A stretch of DNA of 64,000 nucleotides, from assembly GCA_904418995.1 (NCBI GenBank), contig CAJFQF010000006.1, forward strand, positions 121,655-185,654. The letters run 5' to 3'. This stretch comes from Heritagella_A intestinalis (GTDB lineage Bacteria; Bacillota; Clostridia; Oscillospirales; Acutalibacteraceae). The notes beneath the pieces are model-generated. The model was not told the DNA's origin, ran no database searches, and saw only the letters and a program-made list of their open reading frames with translations. Both the position numbers and the translations under genes were made by a program. This document shows positions 51,898 to 59,265 of this stretch, piece by piece (within the stretch, counting starts at the first letter, position 1; every line of letters starts with the position of its first letter).

Positions 51898-52743
51898 ATG
51901 AACGAACGGATATTGACACAAGAGCAGTTAGTGGGATTCCGGCAGGAACTGCTGCGGCAGGAACGTGGGCCCGCTACGGTAGAAAAATATTTGCGGGATG
52001 CGGGACAGTTCCGGGCCTGGCTGCATGGAAGAGAAGTCACGCCCGAAGCCGTTTCGGAATGGAAAGGAGAGCTCCTGGCCCAGGGCCGCCGCCCTACAAC
52101 CGTAAACGGAAAGCTGGCGGCTTTGAACGCATTGTTCCGGTGGATGGGCTGGAACGAATGCCGGGCCCGCTCCCTGCGGATTCAGCGGAAGGCCTTCCGG
52201 GAAGACGCCCGGGAGCTGAGCCGGGAGGAATATCAACGGCTGGTGCGTACGGCGGAACGAATGGGAAAGAATCGCTTGGCACTGATACTGGAAGCAATTG
52301 GTGGAACTGGCATCCGTGTCAGCGAGGTAAAATATCTTACAGTGGAATCTTTGCGGCGAGAACGGGCGGAAATTTCATTAAAAGGGAAAATTCGCACAAT
52401 TTTGCTACCCGGCAAACTGTGCCGTAAATTATTACAGTATGCTAAAAAACAAAAAATCGCCTCCGGCGAGGTGTTTCTCGCCAGAGGCGGTAAGCCGATT
52501 TCCCGAAAACAAATCTGGGCGGAAATGAAAGCACTGTGCAGTGCAGCGGGAGTCGCGCCGGAAAAGGTGTTCCCCCACAACCTGCGGCACCTGTTCGCCC
52601 AAACGTTTTATCGCAGTACCCACGATGTGGTGAAGCTGGCCGATGTGCTGGGCCACAGCAATCTGACCACCACCCGAATCTACCTGCTCTCCACCGGAGC
52701 GGAGCACCGAAGAGAGCTGGATCGGCTGGGATTGATCAGTTAG
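51898..52743 (+). CDS. Tyrosine recombinase, probable DNA invertase
   Basis: A 281-residue tyrosine recombinase of XerC/D-like size. An N-terminal SAM-like core-binding domain (about 5-90) and the catalytic domain (about 105-281) are present. The active residues are all seen: R140 (GTGIRVSE), a lysine near 162 (LKGKIR), H227 and R230 (HNLRH), H253 (LGHSN) and Y262 (TRIYLL). There is no arm-binding domain or excisionase, so it is not a typical phage integrase. Its stop codon abuts the left repeat of an inverted-repeat pair flanking a promoter, pointing to local DNA inversion. GGGAGGC precedes the ATG. The 245 bp upstream are AT-rich without a clear promoter. Confidence 0.9.
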   Translation: MNERILTQEQLVGFRQELLRQERGPATVEKYLRDAGQFRAWLHGREVTPEAVSEWKGELLAQGRRPTTVNGKLAALNALFRWMGWNECRARSLRIQRKAFREDARELSREEYQRLVRTAERMGKNRLALILEAIGGTGIRVSEVKYLTVESLRRERAEISLKGKIRTILLPGKLCRKLLQYAKKQKIASGEVFLARGGKPISRKQIWAEMKALCSAAGVAPEKVFPHNLRHLFAQTFYRSTHDVVKLADVLGHSNLTTTRIYLLSTGAEHRRELDRLGLIS

Positions 52744-52762
52744 ACAGAAGAAATATTCTGTC
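52743..52762 (+). repeat. Left inverted repeat of the predicted invertible promoter
   Basis: A 20-bp site with arms GACAGAA and TTCTGTC around the 6-bp spacer GAAATA. It is the reverse complement of 52985-53004 at 19 of 20 positions. It has the form of a XerC/D-type core site. It overlaps the end of the recombinase gene. Confidence 0.85.
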
Positions 52763-52853
52763 TGGTTCGGCGCTTCCATTTATTACTTTATTTGTCATTA
52801 AGTAAATATATTTATAAAAACATACGAGTAATTGTTGAAAAATTCGTGTGCGG

Positions 52854-52896
52854 AATCAGGGCTGCAAGGTTTTTCTCCTTGCAACCCTGATTTTTC
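52854..52896 (+). terminator. Terminator within the invertible segment
   Basis: AATCAGGG..GCAAGG pairs with CCTTGC..CCCTGATT and is followed by TTTTT. On the opposite strand no T-run follows, so it ends only plus-strand transcripts in this orientation. Confidence 0.8.
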
Positions 52897-52918
52897 ATGC
52901 GAAAACACGGAAAACCAG

Positions 52919-52947
52919 TTGCTATTTTCCGAAAGCCATGCTATAAT
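52919..52947 (+). promoter_or_regulatory. Promoter inside the invertible segment
   Basis: TTGCTA (52919-52924) and TATAAT (52942-52947) are 17 nt apart, with an extended -10 TGC. Transcription would start near 52954, cross the right repeat and reach the gene at 53191 after a leader of about 237 nt. Confidence 0.85.
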
Positions 52948-52984
52948 TATGTAGAAATTGGTGGGAAGTGTGCCCGGCAACCAG

Positions 52985-53004
52985 GACAGAATATTTCTTC
53001 CGTC
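52985..53004 (-). repeat. Right inverted repeat of the predicted invertible promoter
   Basis: Arms GACAGAA and TTCCGTC around the spacer TATTTC, which is the exact reverse complement of the left spacer GAAATA. That spacer orientation predicts inversion, not excision. Both sites continue with TGGTTCGGCG on the right, and the left arm of this site also reads AACCA outward, so arms of 11-13 bp are likely. Confidence 0.85.
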
Positions 53005-53190
53005 TGGTTCGGCGTGATTTTACCCGGTTTCCGCGTTTTGAGGGCTCGGGAAACGGTTGGACGGCGGACTTCTGAGCGGCACCACAGAAGAAAGCGGACA
53101 GGCGTTTTTCGAGAGGCTATCCGGAGCGCCGAAAAGAGGAGGGGCTCCGCCAATGGAAAAATAAAGGCATTATGAAAGGAGTAATGCAAA

Positions 53191-54861
53191 ATGCGAAAGC
53201 GGATTTTATCCGGATTGTTGGCGTGTGCGGTTTGTGTCGGCATGCTGCCGGTTGGTGCTATGGCAGCAGAGACGGATTCCGCACCGGCTTTGGCAGAGGC
53301 TACCATTGCAGACAGAGTTTCCACTACGGATGAGAACGGCAATTTGTACCTGACTGTGCCCAGTTCTTTGAACCTGGCCGGAAAGACCTTTGCCATCAAA
53401 ACTACTGAAGATGTGGACTTTGTGGCAACCGAGGAAAATGCTGCCGCTACGGGTGAACTGTATGCCTACACCGGCGGGAGCACGTCGGCTTCTCTGCGGT
53501 TTGCCATTGATCTGGAAGAGATGGTTCCGGGCGAAGATCATGAATATGACATTAACTTTAACACGCCGGACTACAGCATCGACCTGGCTTCTACCGATGG
53601 TATTGCCTGGACGGGAAGTTTTAATGAGAACTTCAACGCTACGGTAACCGCGCTGGGCCAAGCTATGAATGTAACTCAAGCGACACTCCGGCCCGGTATG
53701 ATGGAAAACAATAATGATGTTGGAAACGTAGCATGGCACATTCGGGCCAACAGCGACGCCGCCAACACCCAGTTGGTCATTTATAAACCGGATACCACTC
53801 TGTATACGGTCACCTATCATTTTGGTGGAGAAACTTATCAGTGGCGGCTTCCTGCTGGAGCTGATTTGGTGAATGCAACATTGCCCATTGGCAGCAACTA
53901 TGAGGGCTGGTATACGGATTCTACATATACCACCAAAGTTGACTTTACCCAGAATCCCACGGTTACCAGCAATAGAGACTTGTATGCAAAGGCCGTAACG
54001 CCTACGCCTTCGGATAGCTTCTTGGAGGACCTGAACGCGGACGGCAAGGTCGTTTTGGAGAGCCCTGAGGATTGGGACGAATTTGTAGCTAATGCCAGCG
54101 CGGTACAGCCTGGTCAGCGGATTGAGCTGGGCGAGGATATTAACCTGGGAGGTAAATCCTATCAGGCGATTCAGTTTGAAGGCGATTTTGACGGTAAGGG
54201 CCATAAGATTTCCAATGCTACCTTTACCGCTAACGGCAGCGACTGCGGCATGTTTGCCAAAATCGACCTTAACCAGAAAATCGTAAACTTGACCTTGGAA
54301 AACATCACTGCTGGCAGCCTGCTGACCACCAATGTGGGTATTTTGGCCGGACAGGTTTCTGGCGGCGAGGGTTTCCGTGATAAGTGCCTGGTGCAGAACG
54401 TCCATGTAATCGGCGGTTCTGTTACCGGACGGAACGCCGGCGCTTTGGTGGGCTATTCCTTTGTCAGCACGATCAAATATTGCTCGGCTGAGGGCACCAG
54501 TGTGACGGGCTTGGCCAACGCTGCCGGTATCAGCGGCCTGACCTATTCGGATATTGATGCCTGCTATTCCAAGGATGTAAGCCTGACTGCCCTGCAGGCC
54601 AGAGGCCGGGGCGGTATTGCTGGCAAGATTTTGGAGAGCGGTAATGTGACCAATTGCTGGTATGAATATGATGGCCTGGAAGGCCCTGCTGGTGAGATCA
54701 GCGTAGACGGCCATGAAAGCGGAAATCTGTATAAAACTTCCTCTACCACGTTTGATGAGGTTTGGGATTGGACCAACAACCAGAGCGTTTGGGAATTGGA
54801 TTGGGAAAATCTTTCTACAGATTTGACTTTCAACGATTCGGTTTATTATTCTTTTTCTTAA
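53191..54861 (+). CDS. Secreted surface protein with InlB-like and GLUG repeats
   Basis: A 556-residue secreted protein; residues 1 to about 26 are a signal peptide (MRKRILSGLLACAVCVGMLP...AMA). An N-terminal beta domain (about 35-200) is followed by an InlB B-repeat/Listeria-Bacteroides repeat (about 203-269; VTYHFGGETYQWRLPAGADL; GWYTDSTYTTKVDF). Beta-helix GLUG-type repeats come next (about 330-490; GDFDGKGHKISNATF, GMFAKID, AGALVGYS, GGIAGKI). There is no sorting signal or membrane anchor, so it may be shed or held by the next protein. The ATG follows AAAGGAG. It lies directly behind the predicted promoter switch, so expression should be phase-variable. Confidence 0.82.
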   Translation: MRKRILSGLLACAVCVGMLPVGAMAAETDSAPALAEATIADRVSTTDENGNLYLTVPSSLNLAGKTFAIKTTEDVDFVATEENAAATGELYAYTGGSTSASLRFAIDLEEMVPGEDHEYDINFNTPDYSIDLASTDGIAWTGSFNENFNATVTALGQAMNVTQATLRPGMMENNNDVGNVAWHIRANSDAANTQLVIYKPDTTLYTVTYHFGGETYQWRLPAGADLVNATLPIGSNYEGWYTDSTYTTKVDFTQNPTVTSNRDLYAKAVTPTPSDSFLEDLNADGKVVLESPEDWDEFVANASAVQPGQRIELGEDINLGGKSYQAIQFEGDFDGKGHKISNATFTANGSDCGMFAKIDLNQKIVNLTLENITAGSLLTTNVGILAGQVSGGEGFRDKCLVQNVHVIGGSVTGRNAGALVGYSFVSTIKYCSAEGTSVTGLANAAGISGLTYSDIDACYSKDVSLTALQARGRGGIAGKILESGNVTNCWYEYDGLEGPAGEISVDGHESGNLYKTSSTTFDEVWDWTNNQSVWELDWENLSTDLTFNDSVYYSFS

Positions 54862-54888
54862 GCATTGAAAGCAGGTGAACAAGTAAGT

Positions 54889-56949
54889 ATGAATAAAAAA
54901 ACAAAGATGCCGAAGCGTTTGCTTAGCGTGCTTTTGGCATTAGCTATGGTGTTCTGCCTTTTGCCTATCAGTGCCTTGGCAGAAGGAACCTCGTTTCCTG
55001 TCAATGCCAATTATTACAATGCGGATTCCTCGAGTGTAGAGATCCTTAATGAGTTGAAGGAGGCATATCCCTTAACATTGCCTGAGGCAACTCCGGGAAA
55101 AACATATACCCTGATACTTCCTGAGAAGACGGAGTATACGATAGGTGAAACAACTTATACGTTAGAGAGAGTAAAACTGATGGTGGGAGGTCCTGGAATC
55201 GGGACTTTAAGCCGAGAGTGGACGATTCCTTTGAGTGTAGGAGAATCCATGACAATGGAGATTCCAGCAGAGGGTGTTATAAGGGTAGCGGCATACTATT
55301 ACTGGAGTGTATCCGGAGGCGAGCCTACGGATCCTGAGGAGCCCGGAGGAAGACCGGGGATAGTCACCAATGTCATCAACAGCCTGGAGCGTACGGTTAA
55401 TCAGAACGACCTTGCTGTGCCGAGAACCCCCCAGTATGGTATGGATATCTATCGGGTGGAGAGCAAAAACGACCTGACTCTCACCTACAGCGCCGATATG
55501 GACATGACCAAGCTGGGAAGCAGCTTCTTTGGTGCTAATTCCTGGGAAACACTGCAAAAGCATTGGACCGAAATCAAGGATGCAACCTGGGTTGATTTGC
55601 ACTTCCAGTTTGATGAGAAAGTTACGATTACAGACGATGCCCTTGCAAACGCCAAGCTGAAGAGCGATATGTTCTCGGAAAAGTTTAACGAAGATGGTTC
55701 TAACCAATGGTGGACAATCACTGGGAAGGAATTGATTCTCCATTGCAAATGGGATAGCGACAAAGCCAAAGAGAACATGCAGGACAAAGGAACACTTGAC
55801 CCCATGATTGAGCTGACTGGCGTCAAAGTTGCTTTGCCTGACGATTGGGGTGACAAAGACACCATTGTGATTCGCAACCATGGTTACGTAGATGGCAAAG
55901 TGTGGGCGCGCCTTGAGGGAGCAACCAATGACGAGTGGGCGGAAATTGACGGTGGTGAAAAGGACGATGAATTTGTTCTGACCACCAGCGATAAGGTAAG
56001 CCTGCCCGGTTTGGAGAAGAAGATCATTGAAGACGGAGAAGAAAAGGACAATACTTCTGTCAACGTTGGCGCCCCCATAACCTTCCAGCTGAAATCCAAC
56101 GTGCCGGAAGATTTGAAGGAACTCATCGAGTATACCGGCAACGGCACGCATGATAAGGTGGATGTTGTGGGCACAATTCCCGAAGGGGAAGAATACACCC
56201 TGACCTTCCACGATAAGATGAATTCTGCATTCGTAGTTCCGGAATACTTCTTGGTTTACCTTGGCGATGATATGCTGGATCAAACGAAATTGCTGGAACT
56301 TAATAAGGATTATCAGGTTAATTTTGATCTTGAAGATTGCACCTTTGAAATCCAGCTGGATTTGGCAGCGCTCTATAATAAGGGCATTATCAAGGACGAG
56401 GACCTGGGGAAGACCTCCATTACCGTGTCTTATAATACGAAGCTCAAAGACACCGTCACCAACGGTACCTTCGAGAACGAATCCTGGGTGACGGCTGGTG
56501 AATGGGAGACTTCTCATGATACCGTCACGGTGGATACGTATCAGATTGACATTCACAAGTTTGGTAATGGCCAAATCAACACAGAACCCCTGGCTGGCGC
56601 ACACTTCAAGCTGTATCAGAAAGTTGATGGCAAAGAAGTCATTGTAGAAGGCTGCGATGATTTGATTTCTGGCAAAGACGGCCACGTCAAAGTTAACGGT
56701 CTGAAAGCCGGTACCTACTACCTGAAAGAAACCCAGGCGCCTGACGGGTATGTTTGCAGTGACAAAGAAGTTGAGATTAAAATTCCTGAGCGGGCTAACG
56801 AAGAAAATGTTGTCAAGGTGAATTTTGATAACCGTTCGATTCCGCACACTGGCGGCATGGGCACCACGATCTTCTCTATTGTGGGCGGTGTGCTCATCGC
56901 TATGGCCGGCACTGTGTTTGTGATTTCCCGCAGAAAGCGCAGAGCTTAA
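54889..56949 (+). CDS. LPXTG-type pilin-like surface protein with SpaA/Cna-B domain
   Basis: A 686-residue wall-anchored protein. A signal peptide covers residues 1 to about 32 (KRLLSVLLALAMVFCLLPISALA). Fimbrial-type beta domains follow, including an isopeptide-type strand (TSITVSYNTKL, about 505-515). A SpaA/Cna-B prealbumin-like domain lies at about 550-640 (IHKFGNGQ..PLAGAHFKLYQK; YYLKETQAPDGYV). The C-terminus has the sorting signal IPHTG (651-655), a hydrophobic helix and RRKRRA. The start ATG at 54889 is 27 bp after the previous stop, so the two genes form an operon under the invertible promoter. A pilus-specific sortase is not present here. Confidence 0.88.
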   Translation: MNKKTKMPKRLLSVLLALAMVFCLLPISALAEGTSFPVNANYYNADSSSVEILNELKEAYPLTLPEATPGKTYTLILPEKTEYTIGETTYTLERVKLMVGGPGIGTLSREWTIPLSVGESMTMEIPAEGVIRVAAYYYWSVSGGEPTDPEEPGGRPGIVTNVINSLERTVNQNDLAVPRTPQYGMDIYRVESKNDLTLTYSADMDMTKLGSSFFGANSWETLQKHWTEIKDATWVDLHFQFDEKVTITDDALANAKLKSDMFSEKFNEDGSNQWWTITGKELILHCKWDSDKAKENMQDKGTLDPMIELTGVKVALPDDWGDKDTIVIRNHGYVDGKVWARLEGATNDEWAEIDGGEKDDEFVLTTSDKVSLPGLEKKIIEDGEEKDNTSVNVGAPITFQLKSNVPEDLKELIEYTGNGTHDKVDVVGTIPEGEEYTLTFHDKMNSAFVVPEYFLVYLGDDMLDQTKLLELNKDYQVNFDLEDCTFEIQLDLAALYNKGIIKDEDLGKTSITVSYNTKLKDTVTNGTFENESWVTAGEWETSHDTVTVDTYQIDIHKFGNGQINTEPLAGAHFKLYQKVDGKEVIVEGCDDLISGKDGHVKVNGLKAGTYYLKETQAPDGYVCSDKEVEIKIPERANEENVVKVNFDNRSIPHTGGMGTTIFSIVGGVLIAMAGTVFVISRRKRRA

Positions 56950-56994
56950 TAGCCAGTAAGCGCAAGTTTCGCGTAAAAGATTAAAATTTGAATT

Positions 56995-57048
56995 AGGACA
57001 TCTCAGGGGAGCCGCTCCTTCATTCTCCTGAGGTGTCCTTTAATTTTT
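56995..57048 (+). terminator. Intrinsic terminator of the surface protein operon
   Basis: AGGACA-CTCAGG pairs with CCTGAG-TGTCCT, followed by TTTAATTTTTG. Confidence 0.75.
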
Positions 57049-57063
57049 GTACCCGATTGGGCG

Positions 57064-57096
57064 CAAAAGAAAACGCACCGCACAGTGTGCGGCGCC
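57064..57096 (-). terminator. Second terminator-like hairpin downstream of tRNA-Pro
   Basis: On the minus strand a GCCGCACAC/GTGTGCGGTGC-type stem is followed by TTTTCTTTT. It resembles the hairpin at 57200-57233, both ending GTGCGTTTT. The rest of the 56950-57258 gap shows no gene. Confidence 0.55.
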
Positions 57097-57199
57097 AATT
57101 CGCGTGGGCAAAGGCAAATAAAAAGCTGAGCCCGGAACGCGGATTGCGTCCAGGCTCCTTAAGAAGAGTGTAGAGCAAGATGATTGTATCCTCGCGTGG

Positions 57200-57233
57200 A
57201 CAAAACAAAACGCACCCCACAAAGTGAGGTGCG
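57200..57233 (-). terminator. Terminator of tRNA-Pro
   Basis: On the minus strand CGCACCTCAC pairs with GTGGGGTGCG, followed by TTTTGTTTTG, 26 bp beyond the tRNA 3' end. Confidence 0.7.
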
Positions 57234-57258
57234 CGGATTGGAAGCGGCAACTTGCCGC

Positions 57259-57334
57259 TGGTCGGAGTGCGGGGACTCGAACCCCGGGCCTCCTGCTCCC
57301 AAAGCAGGCGCGCTACCAACTGCGCAACACCCCG
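57259..57334 (-). tRNA. tRNA-Pro (anticodon TGG)
   Basis: A 76-nt cloverleaf with encoded CCA. The acceptor stem CGGGGTG pairs with CACTCCG (one G-U), and the D arm is GCGC..GCGC. The anticodon stem CCTGC/GCAGG holds the loop TTTGGGA, whose centre TGG reads proline codons. The T arm contains GGTTCGAGTCC. No other tRNA is adjacent. Confidence 0.95.
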
Positions 57335-57417
57335 TACTATCTCTGCTTATTTTACGGAATTTTCACAGAAAAGTCAAGCCCGGGGAAGGGAATATCACTG
57401 GGAAAGCCGGGAATCCC

Positions 57418-57446
57418 TTGACTTTTGGCCGGGATGCTGGTACAGT
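57418..57446 (+). promoter_or_regulatory. Promoter of the hydG leader
   Basis: TTGACT (57418-57423) and TACAGT (57441-57446) are 17 nt apart; the implied transcript starts near 57453. Confidence 0.65.
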
Positions 57447-57452
57447 AAAGAT

Positions 57453-57707
57453 ACCATCGATATTAGCCGGAAGCCTCTGTCTGACGGCATATATCCCCGT
57501 TTGATTTCCGCGGCTCCTGAAACAAAAGGGACTGGGCACGGCCTGGCCCTGCTGGCAAGGCGGCGTAAAGCACTTCCGTCCCGGTTCCCCGGGGCTTTCA
57601 ATCGGAATCCAGGAAGGCACGTCCCTTGTGGGCGTGCCTTTTGTCGTTTTCGCTTTTGGGAAGCGGAAAATATCTGAAAATTACTACAGGAAGGAAGAGC
57701 CCTATTT
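57453..57707 (+). promoter_or_regulatory. Long structured leader with terminator upstream of hydG
   Basis: A leader of about 255 nt. It has a GCCG/CGGC hairpin flanked by ATAT segments (about 57458-57492), several GC-rich pairings in the middle and a terminator (57613-57650) before the hydG ribosome site. I recognise no known riboswitch. The promoter-structure-terminator-gene order suggests conditional termination, or alternatively an independent small RNA. Confidence 0.45.
57613..57650 (+). terminator. Terminator in the hydG leader
   Basis: AAGGCACG pairs with CGTGCCTT around an 11-nt loop, followed by TTGTCGTTTTCGCTTTT. Confidence 0.7.
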
Positions 57708-59123
57708 ATGTACGACAAGTATTCTATGAAGGCCGAAGAGTTTATCGACGACGGCGAAATCCGGGCCAGTATTGCCTGGGCGGAAGAAAATAAGACCAAT
57801 TTGGAGCTGGTGAACCAGCTCATTGACAAAACCGACGAGCTCAAGGGCTTGAGCCACCGGGAGGCCCTGCTGCTCCTCCTCTGCGAGGACAAGGACGCCA
57901 TCCAGCGGATTTTCAAGCAGGCGGAGAAGATTAAGCAGGCCTTCTATGGCAACCGTATTGTGATTTTCGCGCCCCTGTACCTCTCCAACTACTGCGTCAA
58001 CGGATGTCTGTACTGTCCTTATCACTATAAGAATAAGACCATTGCCCGGCGCAAGCTGACCCAGGAGGAGATTAAGCAGGAGGTGATCGCCCTGCAGGAT
58101 ATGGGACACAAGCGCCTGGCCCTGGAGACCGGCGAGGACCCGGTCAACTGCCCCATCGACTATGTGCTGGAGAGCATGAAGACCATCTACTCCATCAAGC
58201 ACAAGAACGGCGCCATCCGCCGAGTAAACGTGAATATTGCCGCTACCACGGTGGAGAACTACCGCAAGCTGAAGGAGGCCGGTATCGGCACCTATGTGCT
58301 GTTCCAGGAGACTTACAACAAGGAGCAGTATGAATATCTGCACCCCACGGGCCCCAAGCACAACTACGCTTACCACACCGAGGCCATGGACCGCGCTATG
58401 GAGGGTGGCATTGACGATGTGGGCTGCGGCGTGCTCTTCGGTCTGAACCTCTACAAGTATGACTTTACCGGCCTGCTCATGCACGCAGAGCACCTGGAAG
58501 CGGTCCACGGCGTAGGCCCCCACACCATCAGCGTGCCCCGGCTCCGCAACGCCGACGATGTCAACGCCGACGATTTCAAGGACGGCATCTCCGACGAGCT
58601 GTTCCAGCGGATTGTGGCGGTGCTGCGCATCGCGGTGCCCTATACCGGCATTATCATCTCCACCCGGGAATCCCAGCACACCCGGGAGATGGTGCTGAAA
58701 TACGGCGTTTCCCAGATCAGCGGCGGCTCCCGCACCACCGTGGGCGGCTATGCGGAGGAGCATCAGGACGAGAACTCCGCCCAGTTTGAAATCAGCGACC
58801 ACCGCAGCCTGGACGAAGTGGTTCACTGGCTCCTGGAAAACGGCCATATCCCCAGCTTCTGCACGGCGTGCTATCGGGAAGGCCGTACCGGCGACCGCTT
58901 TATGAGCCTGGTGAAGGCGGGGCAGATTCGCAACTGCTGCCTGCCCAATGCTCTGATGACCCTGAAGGAGTATGCTGACGATTACGCCAGCGAGGATACC
59001 CGCCGGCTGGCTTTGGAGATCATCGACAAGGAAGCTGCCACCATCCCCAACGAGAAGGTTCGGGAAAAGGTGTATGAGCACCTCAACGACATTGACGGCG
59101 GTATGCGGGATTTCCGGTTCTAA
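57708..59123 (+). CDS. hydG: [FeFe]-hydrogenase maturation radical SAM enzyme HydG
   Basis: A 471-residue tyrosine lyase that makes the CO and CN ligands of the hydrogenase H-cluster from tyrosine. The radical-SAM cluster motif CX3CX2C is C96, C100, C103 (CVNGCLYC). The C-terminal second-cluster segment CTACYREGRTGDRFM and GQIRNCCLPNALMT matches HydG. Length agrees with the family. Partners HydE and HydF and the hydrogenase are not in the window. The ATG follows GGAAGGAAG. Confidence 0.95.
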   Translation: MYDKYSMKAEEFIDDGEIRASIAWAEENKTNLELVNQLIDKTDELKGLSHREALLLLLCEDKDAIQRIFKQAEKIKQAFYGNRIVIFAPLYLSNYCVNGCLYCPYHYKNKTIARRKLTQEEIKQEVIALQDMGHKRLALETGEDPVNCPIDYVLESMKTIYSIKHKNGAIRRVNVNIAATTVENYRKLKEAGIGTYVLFQETYNKEQYEYLHPTGPKHNYAYHTEAMDRAMEGGIDDVGCGVLFGLNLYKYDFTGLLMHAEHLEAVHGVGPHTISVPRLRNADDVNADDFKDGISDELFQRIVAVLRIAVPYTGIIISTRESQHTREMVLKYGVSQISGGSRTTVGGYAEEHQDENSAQFEISDHRSLDEVVHWLLENGHIPSFCTACYREGRTGDRFMSLVKAGQIRNCCLPNALMTLKEYADDYASEDTRRLALEIIDKEAATIPNEKVREKVYEHLNDIDGGMRDFRF

Positions 59124-59130
59124 GTGAGAG

Positions 59131-59166
59131 AGGCTCCTGCCCAAGTGGGCGGGAGCCTTTTCTTTA
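59131..59166 (+). terminator. Intrinsic terminator after hydG
   Basis: AGGCTCCTGCCC pairs with GGGCGGGAGCCT, followed by TTTTCTTT. Confidence 0.8.
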
Positions 59167-59189
59167 TGAAAAGGGCTCTTTTACGCTGG

Positions 59190-59218
59190 TTTACGAGACG
59201 GCCCAACTGTGGTATGAT
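59190..59218 (+). promoter_or_regulatory. Promoter of the anSME gene
   Basis: TTTACG (59190-59195) and TATGAT (59213-59218) are 17 nt apart. Confidence 0.7.
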
Positions 59219-59265
59219 ACAGGCAGAACCCTTTCCGTTGTTCGGGAAGAATTGGAGGAATGATG

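Larger units (their letters stand above)
52763..52984. other. Predicted invertible DNA segment (promoter switch)
   Basis: About 222 bp between the two inverted repeats. It holds a plus-strand terminator (52854-52896) that insulates it from the recombinase transcript, then a promoter (52919-52947) pointing out to the right toward the surface protein genes. Inversion would turn the promoter toward the recombinase and leave the surface genes without it. The present orientation is therefore ON. This is inferred from layout; inversion itself is not shown. Confidence 0.75.

Noticed and set aside
51898..57334. Integrative island using tRNA-Pro as the attachment site
   Set aside because: The tRNA 3' end faces the recombinase, but no duplicated tRNA fragment was seen nearby, and the recombinase is better explained by the adjacent inverted repeats. 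No mobilisation or phage genes are present.
57184..57504. 106-codon ORF across the tRNA-Pro region
   Set aside because: It reads through the complement of tRNA-Pro and its terminator, a well-known source of false proteins.
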